DNA of 39,499 bases from an uncultured Prevotellaceae bacterium (lineage in GTDB: Bacteria > Bacteroidota > Bacteroidia > Bacteroidales > Bacteroidaceae): positions 761-40,259 of the forward strand of contig CACYQO010000057.1 of assembly GCA_902776545.1 (NCBI GenBank), read 5' to 3'. Shown here in pieces: positions 32,050 to 39,007 of this stretch (the stretch's first letter is position 1; every line of letters starts with the position of its first letter). Below the pieces are notes generated by a model. The model did no database searches, was not told where the DNA came from, and saw nothing but the letters and a program-made list of their open reading frames with translations. Both the position numbers and the translations under genes were made by a program.

Positions 32050-33075
32050 ATGATGAGAATTTTAATGATTGGCGGTACAGGCACCATCAGTAGTGCCATT
32101 ACCAGACAGCTTGCTGAGAGCGAGCACGAACTGTGGTTGTTGAACCGTGGAAACCGTCAGGCAGAGTTGCCTGAGGGAGTGAATCAGATTGTGGCTGACG
32201 TCGAAGATGAGCAGCTGGTGGCAGAGAAACTGGGCGATATGCAGTTTGATGTCGTCTGCGAGTTCATCGGGTTCCTGCCTGAACAGGTGGCCCGTGACAT
32301 TCGGCTGTTCCGTGGCCGTACGCGCCAGTATGTCTATATCAGTTCGGCCTCGGCCTACAACAAGCCGGCACGCGGCTACATCATCAACGAAGGTACGACA
32401 TTAGCCAACCCCCATTGGGAATACTCGCGCAACAAGATCGCCTGCGAGGAACTGCTGATGAAGCACTATCGCGAGGAGGGTTTTCCCGTGACGATCATCC
32501 GTCCGAGCCACACGTATTGCGAGCGCAGCGTGCCCTTAGGCATACACGGCATGAAAGGCAGCTGGCAGGTGGTAAAGCGTATGATGGAAGGAAAGCCCGT
32601 GTTGATTCAGGGCGACGGCAGTTCGTTGTGGACGATGACATGGAACGAGGACTTCGCCCGTGGGTTCATCGGTCTGTTAGGCAATCCGCATGCCATCGGC
32701 GAGGCATTCCAGATTATGAACGACGAGACGCTGACGTGGACGCAGATCTATCAGGCCATCGCCGATGCTCTCCGCGTGGAACTCAAGCCTTATTATGTGT
32801 CGTCGGCGTTCCTGGCCGATGTCTGCCCGAAGGCGTATGACTTGGAGGGTTCGCTGCTGGGCGACAAGGCGGTGAGCGTGGTCTTCGACTGCGCAAAGCT
32901 GAAGCGCGCCGTGCCTGGATTCCAGGCAACAGTCAGGTTCGAAGAGGGTGTGCGCCGCACGCTGGAGTATATCCTGAAGCATCCGGAGCTGCAGGAGGAA
33001 GATCCCGAGTTCGACCAATGGTGCGACAAAGTGATCGAAGCGCAGGAAGAAGCAAAAATGAAATTTAAACAATAA
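32050..33075 (+). CDS. NAD-dependent epimerase/dehydratase family protein
   Basis: About 341 residues, an extended short-chain dehydrogenase. The cofactor motif is MIGGTGTISSAITRQL (GxxGxxS), with NRGNRQAELPEG following and ISSASAYNKPARG then YSRNKIACEELL giving the catalytic Ser, Tyr and Lys (YxxxK is present as YSRNK). The family includes sugar epimerases and RNA-binding CSP41-like proteins. ATG 32050 (or 32053) is preferred; upstream codons lie in the promoter leader. Likely monocistronic and followed by a CACAGATT palindrome. Confidence 0.88.
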   Translation: MMRILMIGGTGTISSAITRQLAESEHELWLLNRGNRQAELPEGVNQIVADVEDEQLVAEKLGDMQFDVVCEFIGFLPEQVARDIRLFRGRTRQYVYISSASAYNKPARGYIINEGTTLANPHWEYSRNKIACEELLMKHYREEGFPVTIIRPSHTYCERSVPLGIHGMKGSWQVVKRMMEGKPVLIQGDGSSLWTMTWNEDFARGFIGLLGNPHAIGEAFQIMNDETLTWTQIYQAIADALRVELKPYYVSSAFLADVCPKAYDLEGSLLGDKAVSVVFDCAKLKRAVPGFQATVRFEEGVRRTLEYILKHPELQEEDPEFDQWCDKVIEAQEEAKMKFKQ

Positions 33076-33080
33076 CTATG

Positions 33081-33196
33081 AGCCACAGATTACACAGATT
33101 CGCACAGATAAAGAGATTCACACAGATGGAAGAATCACTTAGGATATTATTCTGTGAGAATCGTTTCTTCTGTGATAATCTGTGAAATCTGTGGCT
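33081..33196. repeat. CACAGATT word-repeat palindrome
   Basis: Left arm 33081-33127 and right arm 33149-33196 are inverted over about 47 bases with a few mismatches around a 21-base loop. Words ACAGATT/CACAGAT recur about five times per arm. It fills the gap between the epimerase-like and GH2 genes, 17 bases before the GH2 start. Confidence 0.88.
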
Positions 33197-33565
33197 TTAA
33201 TCAACTTGTAACATGAGACAAATCAGAAAATTATTATTCGCCTTTGCGGGAGTGCTGTTCCCGGCGATGGCCGCAGCCGAGACGCTGCCTGTGATCCAGA
33301 ACGTGAACGCCTATGAGAGTCTGTCGCTCAACGGCGAGTGGAACTATATCGTAGACGTGCAGGAGGAGGGCTATTACGACTACCGCATGAAGCCCACGCC
33401 TTGGGGTTTCTTCCGCAACGCCAAGCCACAGAAACCCGAAGACCTTATCGAGTACGACTTCGACAAGTCACCCACCATGCAGATCCCCGGCGACTGGAAC
33501 ACGCAGGACGAAAGGCTGTTCTTCTATGAGGGGACGGTATGGTTCAAAAAAACATTTCATGTTTC

Positions 33566-33624
33566 AATGAGAAATGAGGAATTAGAAATGAGAAATGATG
33601 ATATTTCTCATTCCTCATTAAATA
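33566..33624. repeat. AATGAG word repeat in GH2, first site
   Basis: GAAATGAG/GAATTAGAAATGAG words, followed by inverted TTTCTCATTCCTCATTA. Read as MRNEELEMRNDDISHSSLNR in the sugar-binding domain. Confidence 0.8.
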
Positions 33625-33904
33625 GAGCATTACTCTATTTCGGGGCGGTGAACTACGACTGCCGGGTGTGGGTGAACGGCAAGGAGGCCGGGCATCACGT
33701 CGGCGGCTTCACACCCTTCAACTTCGATGTCACGGAGATGCTGAAGGAGGGTGAGAATACGGTCATCGTGAAGGTCGACAACAAACGGCATGCCGAGGAT
33801 GTGCCCACGCAGATCTTCGACTGGTGGAACTACGGCGGCATCACCCGCGATGTGAAGTTAGTGAAGGTGACACCCGTGTATCTGGAGGACTACAGCCTGC
33901 AGAT

Positions 33905-33941
33905 GAGAAGTGAAAAGAGAGAAGTGAAAAGTGAAAAGTAT
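33905..33941. repeat. GTGAAAA word repeat in GH2, second site
   Basis: GAAGTGAAAAG words three to four times, read as RSEKREVKSEKYR. Single arm; the word's usual TGA is kept out of frame by a short interruption (AGAGA). Confidence 0.8.
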
Positions 33942-34052
33942 AGGGAGGTATGCTTCTCCGCGAAATTGAGCAAGGCAGAGGCAGGACACGAGGTGACTGT
34001 TTCCATCCCCGAACTGAAAATCAAACAGACTGTCACCACCGACGCCGAAGGT

Positions 34053-34085
34053 AAAGTTCAAAGCTCAAAGTTCAAAGTTCAAAGT
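34053..34085. repeat. TTCAAAG word repeat in GH2, third site
   Basis: Four TTCAAAG/CTCAAAG words, read as KVQSSKFKVQSK. Same word and nearly the same order of variants as in thiL. Confidence 0.85.
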
Positions 34086-35054
34086 AAAAATCTTTCCCTC
34101 TGGAGTCCCGAGAACCCCAAACTCTATCACGTGAATATCACACTTGACAATGCGACGACCATCACCGACGAGATCGGCTTCCGCACCATCGAGACGCGCG
34201 ACAAACAGATCCTGCTCAACGGCCAGCCCATCTTCCTCAAGGGCATCAGCATCCACGACGAGAAGGCTAACGGCGGCGGACGTGCCAACTCCACCGAAGA
34301 CGCCCGTCAGCTGCTCACATGGGCCAAGGAACTGGGTTGCAACTTCGTGCGTCTGGCACACTATCCGCACAATGAATATATGGTACGCGAGGCTGAGCGT
34401 ATGGGCATCCTCGTGTGGTCAGAGATTCCTGTCTACTGGACCATCGCCTGGACGAATCCCGCCACCTTCGCCAACGCCAAGCAGCAGCTGACCGATATGA
34501 TCAGCCGCGACCACAACCGCGCCAACATCATCATTTGGAGCATCGCCAACGAGACGCCCCACTCTGCCGAGCGCGACGACTTCCTCCCGACTGATCTCGA
34601 TGGCTATGGAAGTGACAGGCGCCTCGAACTACGTGAACCGCCTGAACGACAATATGAACCAATATGTCGATGTGGTATCGTTCAACCAATACGTGGGCTG
34701 GTATCGCGACGTGAACGATGCGCCGAAGATGACGTGGGAGATTCCCTACAACAAGCCCGTCATCATCAGCGAGTTCGGCGGCGGGGCGAAGTCTGGCTAC
34801 CACGGTGCAAAGAACCAGCGCTGGACGGAGGAGTTCCAGGAAAACCTCTACCGCGAGAACATCGCCATGCTCGACAAGATCGACGGCCTCGCAGGCACCA
34901 CGCCATGGATTCTCAAGGATTTCCGTTCGCCGCGCCGTGTGCTTCCCGGCATTCAGGACTTCTACAACATGAAGGGCCTTGTCAGCGACAAAGGCACGAA
35001 GAAGAAGGCCTTCTTCGTGCTCAAGCAGTGGTACGACTCAAAATAAGTCACAAG

Positions 35055-36632
35055 TCAGTCAATGACCTTCTCGCAAGGAGCCCACGTATCTTTGAGGATC
35101 TCATCGACCAGACCGCCACAATACTTCAGGAAGAAATCTGTGCCTGTGGCTACGTGCAGCGAACCAGACTGGTAGGTGACAGCTTTGATGTCGTCGATAC
35201 CCCAAGCGCTGCGCACACTCTCGAAGTTGCAGTAGGGCACTACCTCATCGCCAATGGAATGGAAGAAGGTGAATCCGCGGCCGGGCTTGAAGTTGTCGGC
35301 TGTCACCGCGTTCTTTGCCAGTGAATGCTCCAAGGCCTTCAGCTTTGACTCAGGCACTTCGCCAGTGATGATACCGTCGCGGAAGTAGGCAATGACAGCA
35401 GGCTTGAGACACTGGTCAACGGTGCAGTAGTTGTAGCCCTTGCCGTTCTCGAGTTCAAAGTCGCGCTGCTTACCGCTGCCATCGACAAGATTATTCTTGG
35501 TGTAGGGAAGGAAGCCCTCGCTGGTCTTTGCCTTCATGACGAAACCACCGTCATCACCAAACTCGAGGGAGTGCTGCAGCAGGGCTGCCTGAATGTCGTC
35601 GGTCGTATTCTGCTTGCTGCCAATCATATCGAAGATACCGGTCTTATGGAACTCATCGGTCACGAAGTCCTGATATTTGCATCCTTCGGCCATCATCTCC
35701 GGGTCGGTGTCGATGGCACCCTTCAGCAGCATGGCGGGAGCTACGGGCATGAAGAGCTGATCCATCACGATATAGCGCTTAAGCGTGGCCAGCGGGTCGT
35801 ATGGACCGTCACCGCAAACGGCACCTTTCAGTCGGAGCGAGGCCTCATTGTGTTCCTGACAGTAGCGCAGCACACCAGCCGAGACGGCACCACCCTGTGA
35901 ATAGCCGATGGATACTGCAGACCAGTCTTCGTCCATCTTCGATACCTCGCTCTCAAACCAGCTGAGACCTGCCTTGACACCTGTCACCACCTGCTCGGCA
36001 GTCAGTTCACGGTTGCAGTAAGGATGGGGATAAGAAGCGGTAGAGCCATAACCCTCGTAGTCGGGCACGATAACCAGTGCTTTCTGGCTGAGTGCGCTGG
36101 TGAACAGAGCCAGCATATTGATCTCTCCGAGCGACGACAGGTTGCTGAAGTTGGTGGGGCGCTGGGCGTCGCTGGTGATGGTGCTGTGGCAGCCGATGAC
36201 CAGCTGGCTGGGTGTAGCCTCCCCAATGAGGGAATAAGGCCATACAATCAGTTCAGAGAGTTCCTTCTCCGTGCCGTCAGCAGTCTTGCAGCTATAGAGC
36301 AGCGTGACCCATTTGTAGACGCCGAAGGTTCTGCCGTCTTCGCCAGACTCGCCTGTCTCCAAGGCCTTCTTTTTGGCTTCCTCTTCCGTCAACGGTGTTA
36401 TAACGAAGTCCTCGGGCTGGAACTCTACCATGTTGTCAGGATTGGTCGCCCTCATACTAGCTTGAGTGTGAACATAGCCGGATTCCATAACACGGACGTC
36501 TGATACGGGGTTAGGGTTAATAGGATCGGGAGTCGGAGTGACTTCTATATCGTTATTTGAACACGCGGAGAAGCCGATTAATACAAAAATACTGTTAAGT
36601 ACCAAAAGAACCGATGACTTGATTGAATTCAT
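35055..36632 (-). CDS. lipoprotein alpha/beta-hydrolase, secretory-lipase-like
   Basis: A 525-residue lipoprotein with a signal peptide ending in lipobox IGFSAC, then a Pro/Thr/Asn-rich linker (TPTPDPINPNPVSD). The hydrolase body has the nucleophile elbow SIGYSQGGAVSAG, an Asp in SIGDEVVPYCN and a His in SGSLHVATGTDF, giving a complete Ser-Asp-His triad. This matches the secretory lipase (LIP) group, which includes lipases and some carbohydrate or feruloyl esterases. It is convergent with the GH2 gene (8 bases apart), so it might remove ester groups from polysaccharides, but this is not certain. Confidence 0.85.
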   Translation of the reverse strand: MNSIKSSVLLVLNSIFVLIGFSACSNNDIEVTPTPDPINPNPVSDVRVMESGYVHTQASMRATNPDNMVEFQPEDFVITPLTEEEAKKKALETGESGEDGRTFGVYKWVTLLYSCKTADGTEKELSELIVWPYSLIGEATPSQLVIGCHSTITSDAQRPTNFSNLSSLGEINMLALFTSALSQKALVIVPDYEGYGSTASYPHPYCNRELTAEQVVTGVKAGLSWFESEVSKMDEDWSAVSIGYSQGGAVSAGVLRYCQEHNEASLRLKGAVCGDGPYDPLATLKRYIVMDQLFMPVAPAMLLKGAIDTDPEMMAEGCKYQDFVTDEFHKTGIFDMIGSKQNTTDDIQAALLQHSLEFGDDGGFVMKAKTSEGFLPYTKNNLVDGSGKQRDFELENGKGYNYCTVDQCLKPAVIAYFRDGIITGEVPESKLKALEHSLAKNAVTADNFKPGRGFTFFHSIGDEVVPYCNFESVRSAWGIDDIKAVTYQSGSLHVATGTDFFLKYCGGLVDEILKDTWAPCEKVID

Positions 36633-36680
36633 AATTGCTTAAATCTTTAAAATGATAAACTGTTTTTTTAATCTCTGGTG

Positions 36681-36713
36681 CAAAGATACGATGCTTTTCA
36701 GGCTCATTCCAAA
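36681..36713 (-). promoter_or_regulatory. promoter of the lipase-like gene
   Basis: Minus strand: TTTG at 36713-36710 and TATCTTTG at 36688-36681, about 21 bases apart. The leader to ATG 36632 is about 40 bases. Confidence 0.7.
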
Positions 36714-36740
36714 TATTTCGATGATTTTTGTCTGAGATAG

Positions 36741-36802
36741 TAGCGACAAAAAAAACGATTATGCGACAAATCCCAGAATGCAGTCCGAAATCTGTCGCAA
36801 AA
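36741..36802. repeat. GCGACAAA word repeat
   Basis: GCGACAAA at 36743-36750 and 36763-36770, and the related TGTCGCAAA at 36793-36801. Short and diverged; it could also be an operator for one of the flanking promoters. Confidence 0.4.
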
Positions 36803-36912
36803 CATACTCAGCCATCGAGCTCATTTGAATGGCCGAGTCGTGACGAGACACAACATTTGTTAAATTCAGGCACAAAATTGCGCATTATTATTCATATTCC
36901 ATCTAAAATGAC

Positions 36913-36920
36913 TATATTTG
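36913..36920 (+). promoter_or_regulatory. -7 box of the TIGR04076-type gene
   Basis: TATATTTG followed by CCGC; about 50 bases before the ATG at 36970. Confidence 0.6.
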
Positions 36921-36969
36921 CCGCTCGAAGTTATTCGCTTTCACAGGAAAGAACATATTTTCAGGAGAT

Positions 36970-37359
36970 ATGAACAAAGTAAGAATCACAGCCATTCGAC
37001 AGACAGTCTATACGGACTTGATGGCGAAATATGAGAACCCGATTGAGCACACCTGCGATGTCAGGGAGGGCCAACAGTGGATCTCCATCGACGGCCAGAA
37101 GCCAGAAGGAATGTGTCCGTCGGCATGGTACTCCATGCGTGAGTTCGTGGAATCGCTGGCCCGAGGCGAGGGCAACTTCTACGACGGATGGATGAAAAAT
37201 CCCATGAGTGCAATGATCAGCTGCAACGACGGCTTCCGTCCGTTCAGTTTCTATATCGAAGTGATGGACGAGGAGGACGTGAAATTCAAAAGACAAAGCG
37301 ATGAAGAAACAACAAACGACACTTCTGATAAATTTGCGTATCCCAATTTTGGGGGGTAA
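36970..37359 (+). CDS. TIGR04076-type small protein
   Basis: A 129-residue cytoplasmic protein. The central pattern (CDVREGQQWISI, GMCPSAWYSMREFVESLARG, ISCNDGFRPFSFYIE) matches the TIGR04076 family, whose conserved Cys and CNDGxRPV/F motif suggest metal or redox function; no activity is known to me. The last 20 or so residues look atypical: NFGG and the stop come from a GGGGGGTAATTTTGGGG sequence resembling the direct repeats before the integrase at 38969-38993, so its 3' end may have been remodelled at an island edge. Confidence 0.75.
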   Translation: MNKVRITAIRQTVYTDLMAKYENPIEHTCDVREGQQWISIDGQKPEGMCPSAWYSMREFVESLARGEGNFYDGWMKNPMSAMISCNDGFRPFSFYIEVMDEEDVKFKRQSDEETTNDTSDKFAYPNFGG

Positions 37360-37367
37360 TTTTGGGG
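37345..37367. repeat. AATTTTGGGG direct repeat
   Basis: AATTTTGGGGGG followed by TAATTTTGGGG, overlapping the stop codon of the TIGR04076-type gene. It resembles GGGTGTAATTTTGGGTGTAA at 38969-38990 before the integrase. Confidence 0.5.
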
Positions 37368-37380
37368 AAGCTATCGTCTT

Positions 37381-37722
37381 TCAAAGAACGATTCCTAATG
37401 CCTTTGCAACAGCATTCTTAATAAAAGCATTGATTGTTATGCCAGCGTTTTGAGCTGCAATAGCAACACCGCTATGAATCTCTGGAGTCAAACGAACATT
37501 GAGAACACCAGTATATGGCTTTCTCGGCTCTATGCCTTTCTCTTCACATAAAGCCAGATAGTCATCAACTGCTCCTTCAAAATCCGCTGTCAATTCCTCT
37601 ACAGTTGAACCCTCATACGTAATGCTATCCTTAGACATTCCTTGCACCTTTCCAAAAAGGCACTTGTCATCTTCGCTATACTCTACACTTCCTGTGTATC
37701 CTTTATACTTCAAATATCCCAT
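37381..37722 (-). CDS. hicB: HicB-family antitoxin, orphan
   Basis: A 113-residue protein: N-terminal partial RNase-H-like HicB fold (GYLKYKGYTGSVEYSEDDKC, GKVQGMSKDSITYEGSTVEEL) and a C-terminal ribbon-helix-helix DNA-binding segment (GVLNVRLTPEIHSGVAIAAQ to FIKNAVAKAL). It would neutralise a HicA mRNA interferase and repress its own promoter. No hicA (about 60 residues) is found in the 150 bases upstream or between its stop and the previous gene, so it is an orphan here. ATG 37722 is chosen because a strong AGGAGG lies seven bases before it. Confidence 0.88.
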   Translation of the reverse strand: MGYLKYKGYTGSVEYSEDDKCLFGKVQGMSKDSITYEGSTVEELTADFEGAVDDYLALCEEKGIEPRKPYTGVLNVRLTPEIHSGVAIAAQNAGITINAFIKNAVAKALGIVL

Positions 37723-37751
37723 ATTCAATCCTCCTATCGTATATATTGACG

Positions 37752-37783
37752 CAAAAGTAACTAAATTTAGTCACATAACCAAA
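37752..37783 (-). promoter_or_regulatory. hicB promoter with operator between -33 and -7
   Basis: Minus strand: TTTG at 37783-37780, 20 bases, then TACTTTTG at 37759-37752. Between them lies the near-perfect palindrome GTGACTAAATTTAGTTAC (37774-37757, one mismatch pair). A repressor bound here would block polymerase; the HicB ribbon-helix-helix domain is the obvious candidate. Confidence 0.7.
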
Positions 37784-37854
37784 GAAATAATCAGATTTTT
37801 CTCTCACAAGGACATAATTTCGGCAATAATTGCGGTTTGTTGCCGATTATATAT

Positions 37855-37862
37855 TACCTTTG
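37855..37862 (+). promoter_or_regulatory. -7 box of the HigA-like remnant
   Basis: TACCTTTG followed by CATC; about 20 bases before ATG 37884. A TTTG lies at 37836-37839, slightly too near for the usual spacing. Confidence 0.55.
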
Positions 37863-37883
37863 CATCGTAAAATCAGCAGGAAT

Positions 37884-38129
37884 ATGGAACAGATTGGAGA
37901 TATGAAGTTTGTGGATTTCGAAGAGATTCTTGAGCGCGACCTTGGAAAGATTGGAACGCCCAAGCGTGATGAATTTGAACGAAAGGTCAATGAGACGGTA
38001 AAAAAAGAGTTCAGCGTAATTACTGAATTCTTTGCTGTTGAAAAGTCTCGATTGTTGGGCTTTAATTTGGTATTTATTCCCTGCAAATCATTTGCAAACG
38101 AGAACTCGCTTCAAGAATTCTTTCATTAG
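37884..38129 (+). pseudogene. truncated XRE/HigA-like antitoxin remnant
   Basis: The frame begins MEQIGDMKFVDFEEILERD and continues LGKIGTPKRDEFERKVNETV, matching the N-terminal part of HigA-type antitoxins of Bacteroidota (GTPxRDEFE). The helix-turn-helix that should follow is missing; instead about 40 unrelated residues (KKEFSVITEFF... to NSLQEFFH) run to the stop. No HigB toxin lies upstream. Likely a decayed toxin-antitoxin gene in the island edge. Confidence 0.6.
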
Positions 38130-38131
38130 TT

Positions 38132-38747
38132 GTGCAATCTCCGTATGATGGCTCTCTAATGCGAAATGACCGCTGGGGACAAAGTGAATCTGATAATGGT
38201 TCTCCCCGTGCTACCTTTGAGACTACCGAATACTGCTTGACTTTCTTGATTCATATCCCTATTCATGCTGGATGTAGCAATAAACACGCTACGGAGAAAA
38301 CTACGGAGAAAAGCGCCATAGGTTCGGAGAAAAATGGTTTTGATTCGGAGAAAACTACGGAGAAAACTACGGAGAAAATTGTGAGATTAATGAAGTCTAA
38401 CCCTTATATAACCAACAAGGAGTTGGCTGAAGTATGTGGAATTACAGAGGATGGTGTCTATTGGAATACCCAAAAATTAAAAAAGAAGAATCGCATTCGC
38501 CGCATAGGAGGAGACAAAGGCGGTTATTGGGAAGTGATAGAGAATGGTACTGAACAATAGCAACATACCGAAAGTGGCGTAAAAGGTGGCGTAAAAGGCG
38601 GAGCAAAAGAACTATCTGACATTCAGGAGGTTATTGAAAAAGAAATGTTGTTCGACCCGTCTGTTACGACTAATGAAATGGCGTAAAAGACTGGCATAAA
38701 ATTCAGAACTCTCCAGCGACATATTTCGGGTCAGCCGATTGAAGATT
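38132..38747 (+). pseudogene. C-terminal remnant of an AlbA_2/Schlafen-type ATP-binding protein
   Basis: An open frame to TAG 38560 encodes the family's late region (NGSPRATFETTEYCLTFLIH), a TTEKTTEK repeat linker and a winged helix (ITNKELAEVCGITEDGVYWN to GGDKGGYWEVI). After the TAG the same frame continues with ESGVKGGVKGGAKELSDIQE and a second winged-helix-like segment, broken by a TAA at about 38684 (NEMA-stop-KTGIKFRTLQRHIS). The N-terminal AlbA_2 and ATPase parts are absent. So it is a fragment with two in-frame stops after the first. Such genes are common on mobile islands in Bacteroidota. Confidence 0.7.
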
Positions 38748-38777
38748 TTCGCGTCTGTGATGCTAATCAGATACTAA

Positions 38778-38804
38778 AAATGGGAACCCGTAAGGTTCCC
38801 ATTT
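38778..38804. terminator. hairpin after the AlbA_2 remnant
   Basis: AAATGGGAACC (38778-38788) pairs perfectly with GGTTCCCATTT (38794-38804), five-base loop. Could end transcription in either direction. Confidence 0.55.
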
Positions 38805-38810
38805 GTGCTA

Positions 38811-38841
38811 TTTGGCGGAGAGAGAGGGATTTTTTTGAACC
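38811..38841 (-). other. tRNA 3'-end-like sequence, probable attachment site
   Basis: The minus strand reads GGTTCA, A-run, ATCCCTCTCTCTCCGCCAAA. It resembles the T-arm and acceptor end of a Bacteroidota tRNA-Ser (GGTTCGAATCCCTCTC...CCGCCA), with the T-loop region altered. No other part of a tRNA is next to it. Such 3'-end copies mark integration sites, and an integrase gene starts 167 bases further on. An imperfect match, so only moderate certainty. Confidence 0.45.
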
Positions 38842-38892
38842 TTTCATAACCGCTCTTTAAATTTCATAAACTCTCAGTTCCATATTGACAAA

Positions 38893-38915
38893 CCCCGTAA
38901 ATAGGGGCTTTTTCG
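38893..38915 (+). terminator. terminator before the integrase
   Basis: CCCC (38893-38896) and GGGG (38904-38907), seven-base loop, then CTTTTTC. Short stem; would block read-through into the integrase. Confidence 0.5.
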
Positions 38916-38968
38916 TTGTTTTCAGTAAATCAAAATTTCTTGGAGTAAATTTGGCTATCTGCAAAAGT

Positions 38969-38993
38969 GGGTGTAATTTTGGGTGTAACTTTT
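38969..38993 (+). repeat. GGGTGTAAYTTT direct repeat before the integrase
   Basis: GGGTGTAATTTT (38969-38980) and GGGTGTAACTTT (38981-38992) are adjacent direct copies. Short direct repeats just before Bacteroidota tyrosine integrases often are integrase arm-binding sites. Similar sequence occurs at 37345-37367. Confidence 0.55.
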
Positions 38994-39007
38994 AAACAGA
39001 AATAGCT

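Larger units (their letters stand above)
33213..35046 (+). pseudogene. GH2 glycoside hydrolase (beta-glucuronidase/galactosidase type), frameshifted
   Basis: A secreted enzyme with signal peptide MRQIRKLLFAFAGVLFPAMAAA, GH2 sugar-binding domain (LNGEWNYIVD, VPTQIFDWWNYGGITRDV), immunoglobulin-like domain and TIM barrel with acid/base Glu in IIIWSIANETP. The first frame departs from homology at about 34586 and runs on nonsensically; the correct continuation is in the next frame (RLISMAMEVTGASNYVNRL) with the nucleophile Glu in PVIISEFGGG, ending at 35046. About 15 residues seem missing at the join. So no single frame carries both catalytic Glu. Three word repeats (residues about 118-137, 231-243, 280-291) are read in frame between strands. 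Confidence 0.85.

Noticed and set aside
36741-36802. Inverted-repeat mobile element ends from GCGACAAA words
   Set aside because: Too short and diverged, no transposase between or near, and no target duplication visible.
38288-38381. ACGGAGAAAACT tandem repeat in the AlbA_2 remnant, at first counted with the word repeats
   Set aside because: The unit keeps the reading frame and encodes the TTEK linker that is normal for this protein family, so it is a coding repeat rather than a member of the word-repeat group.
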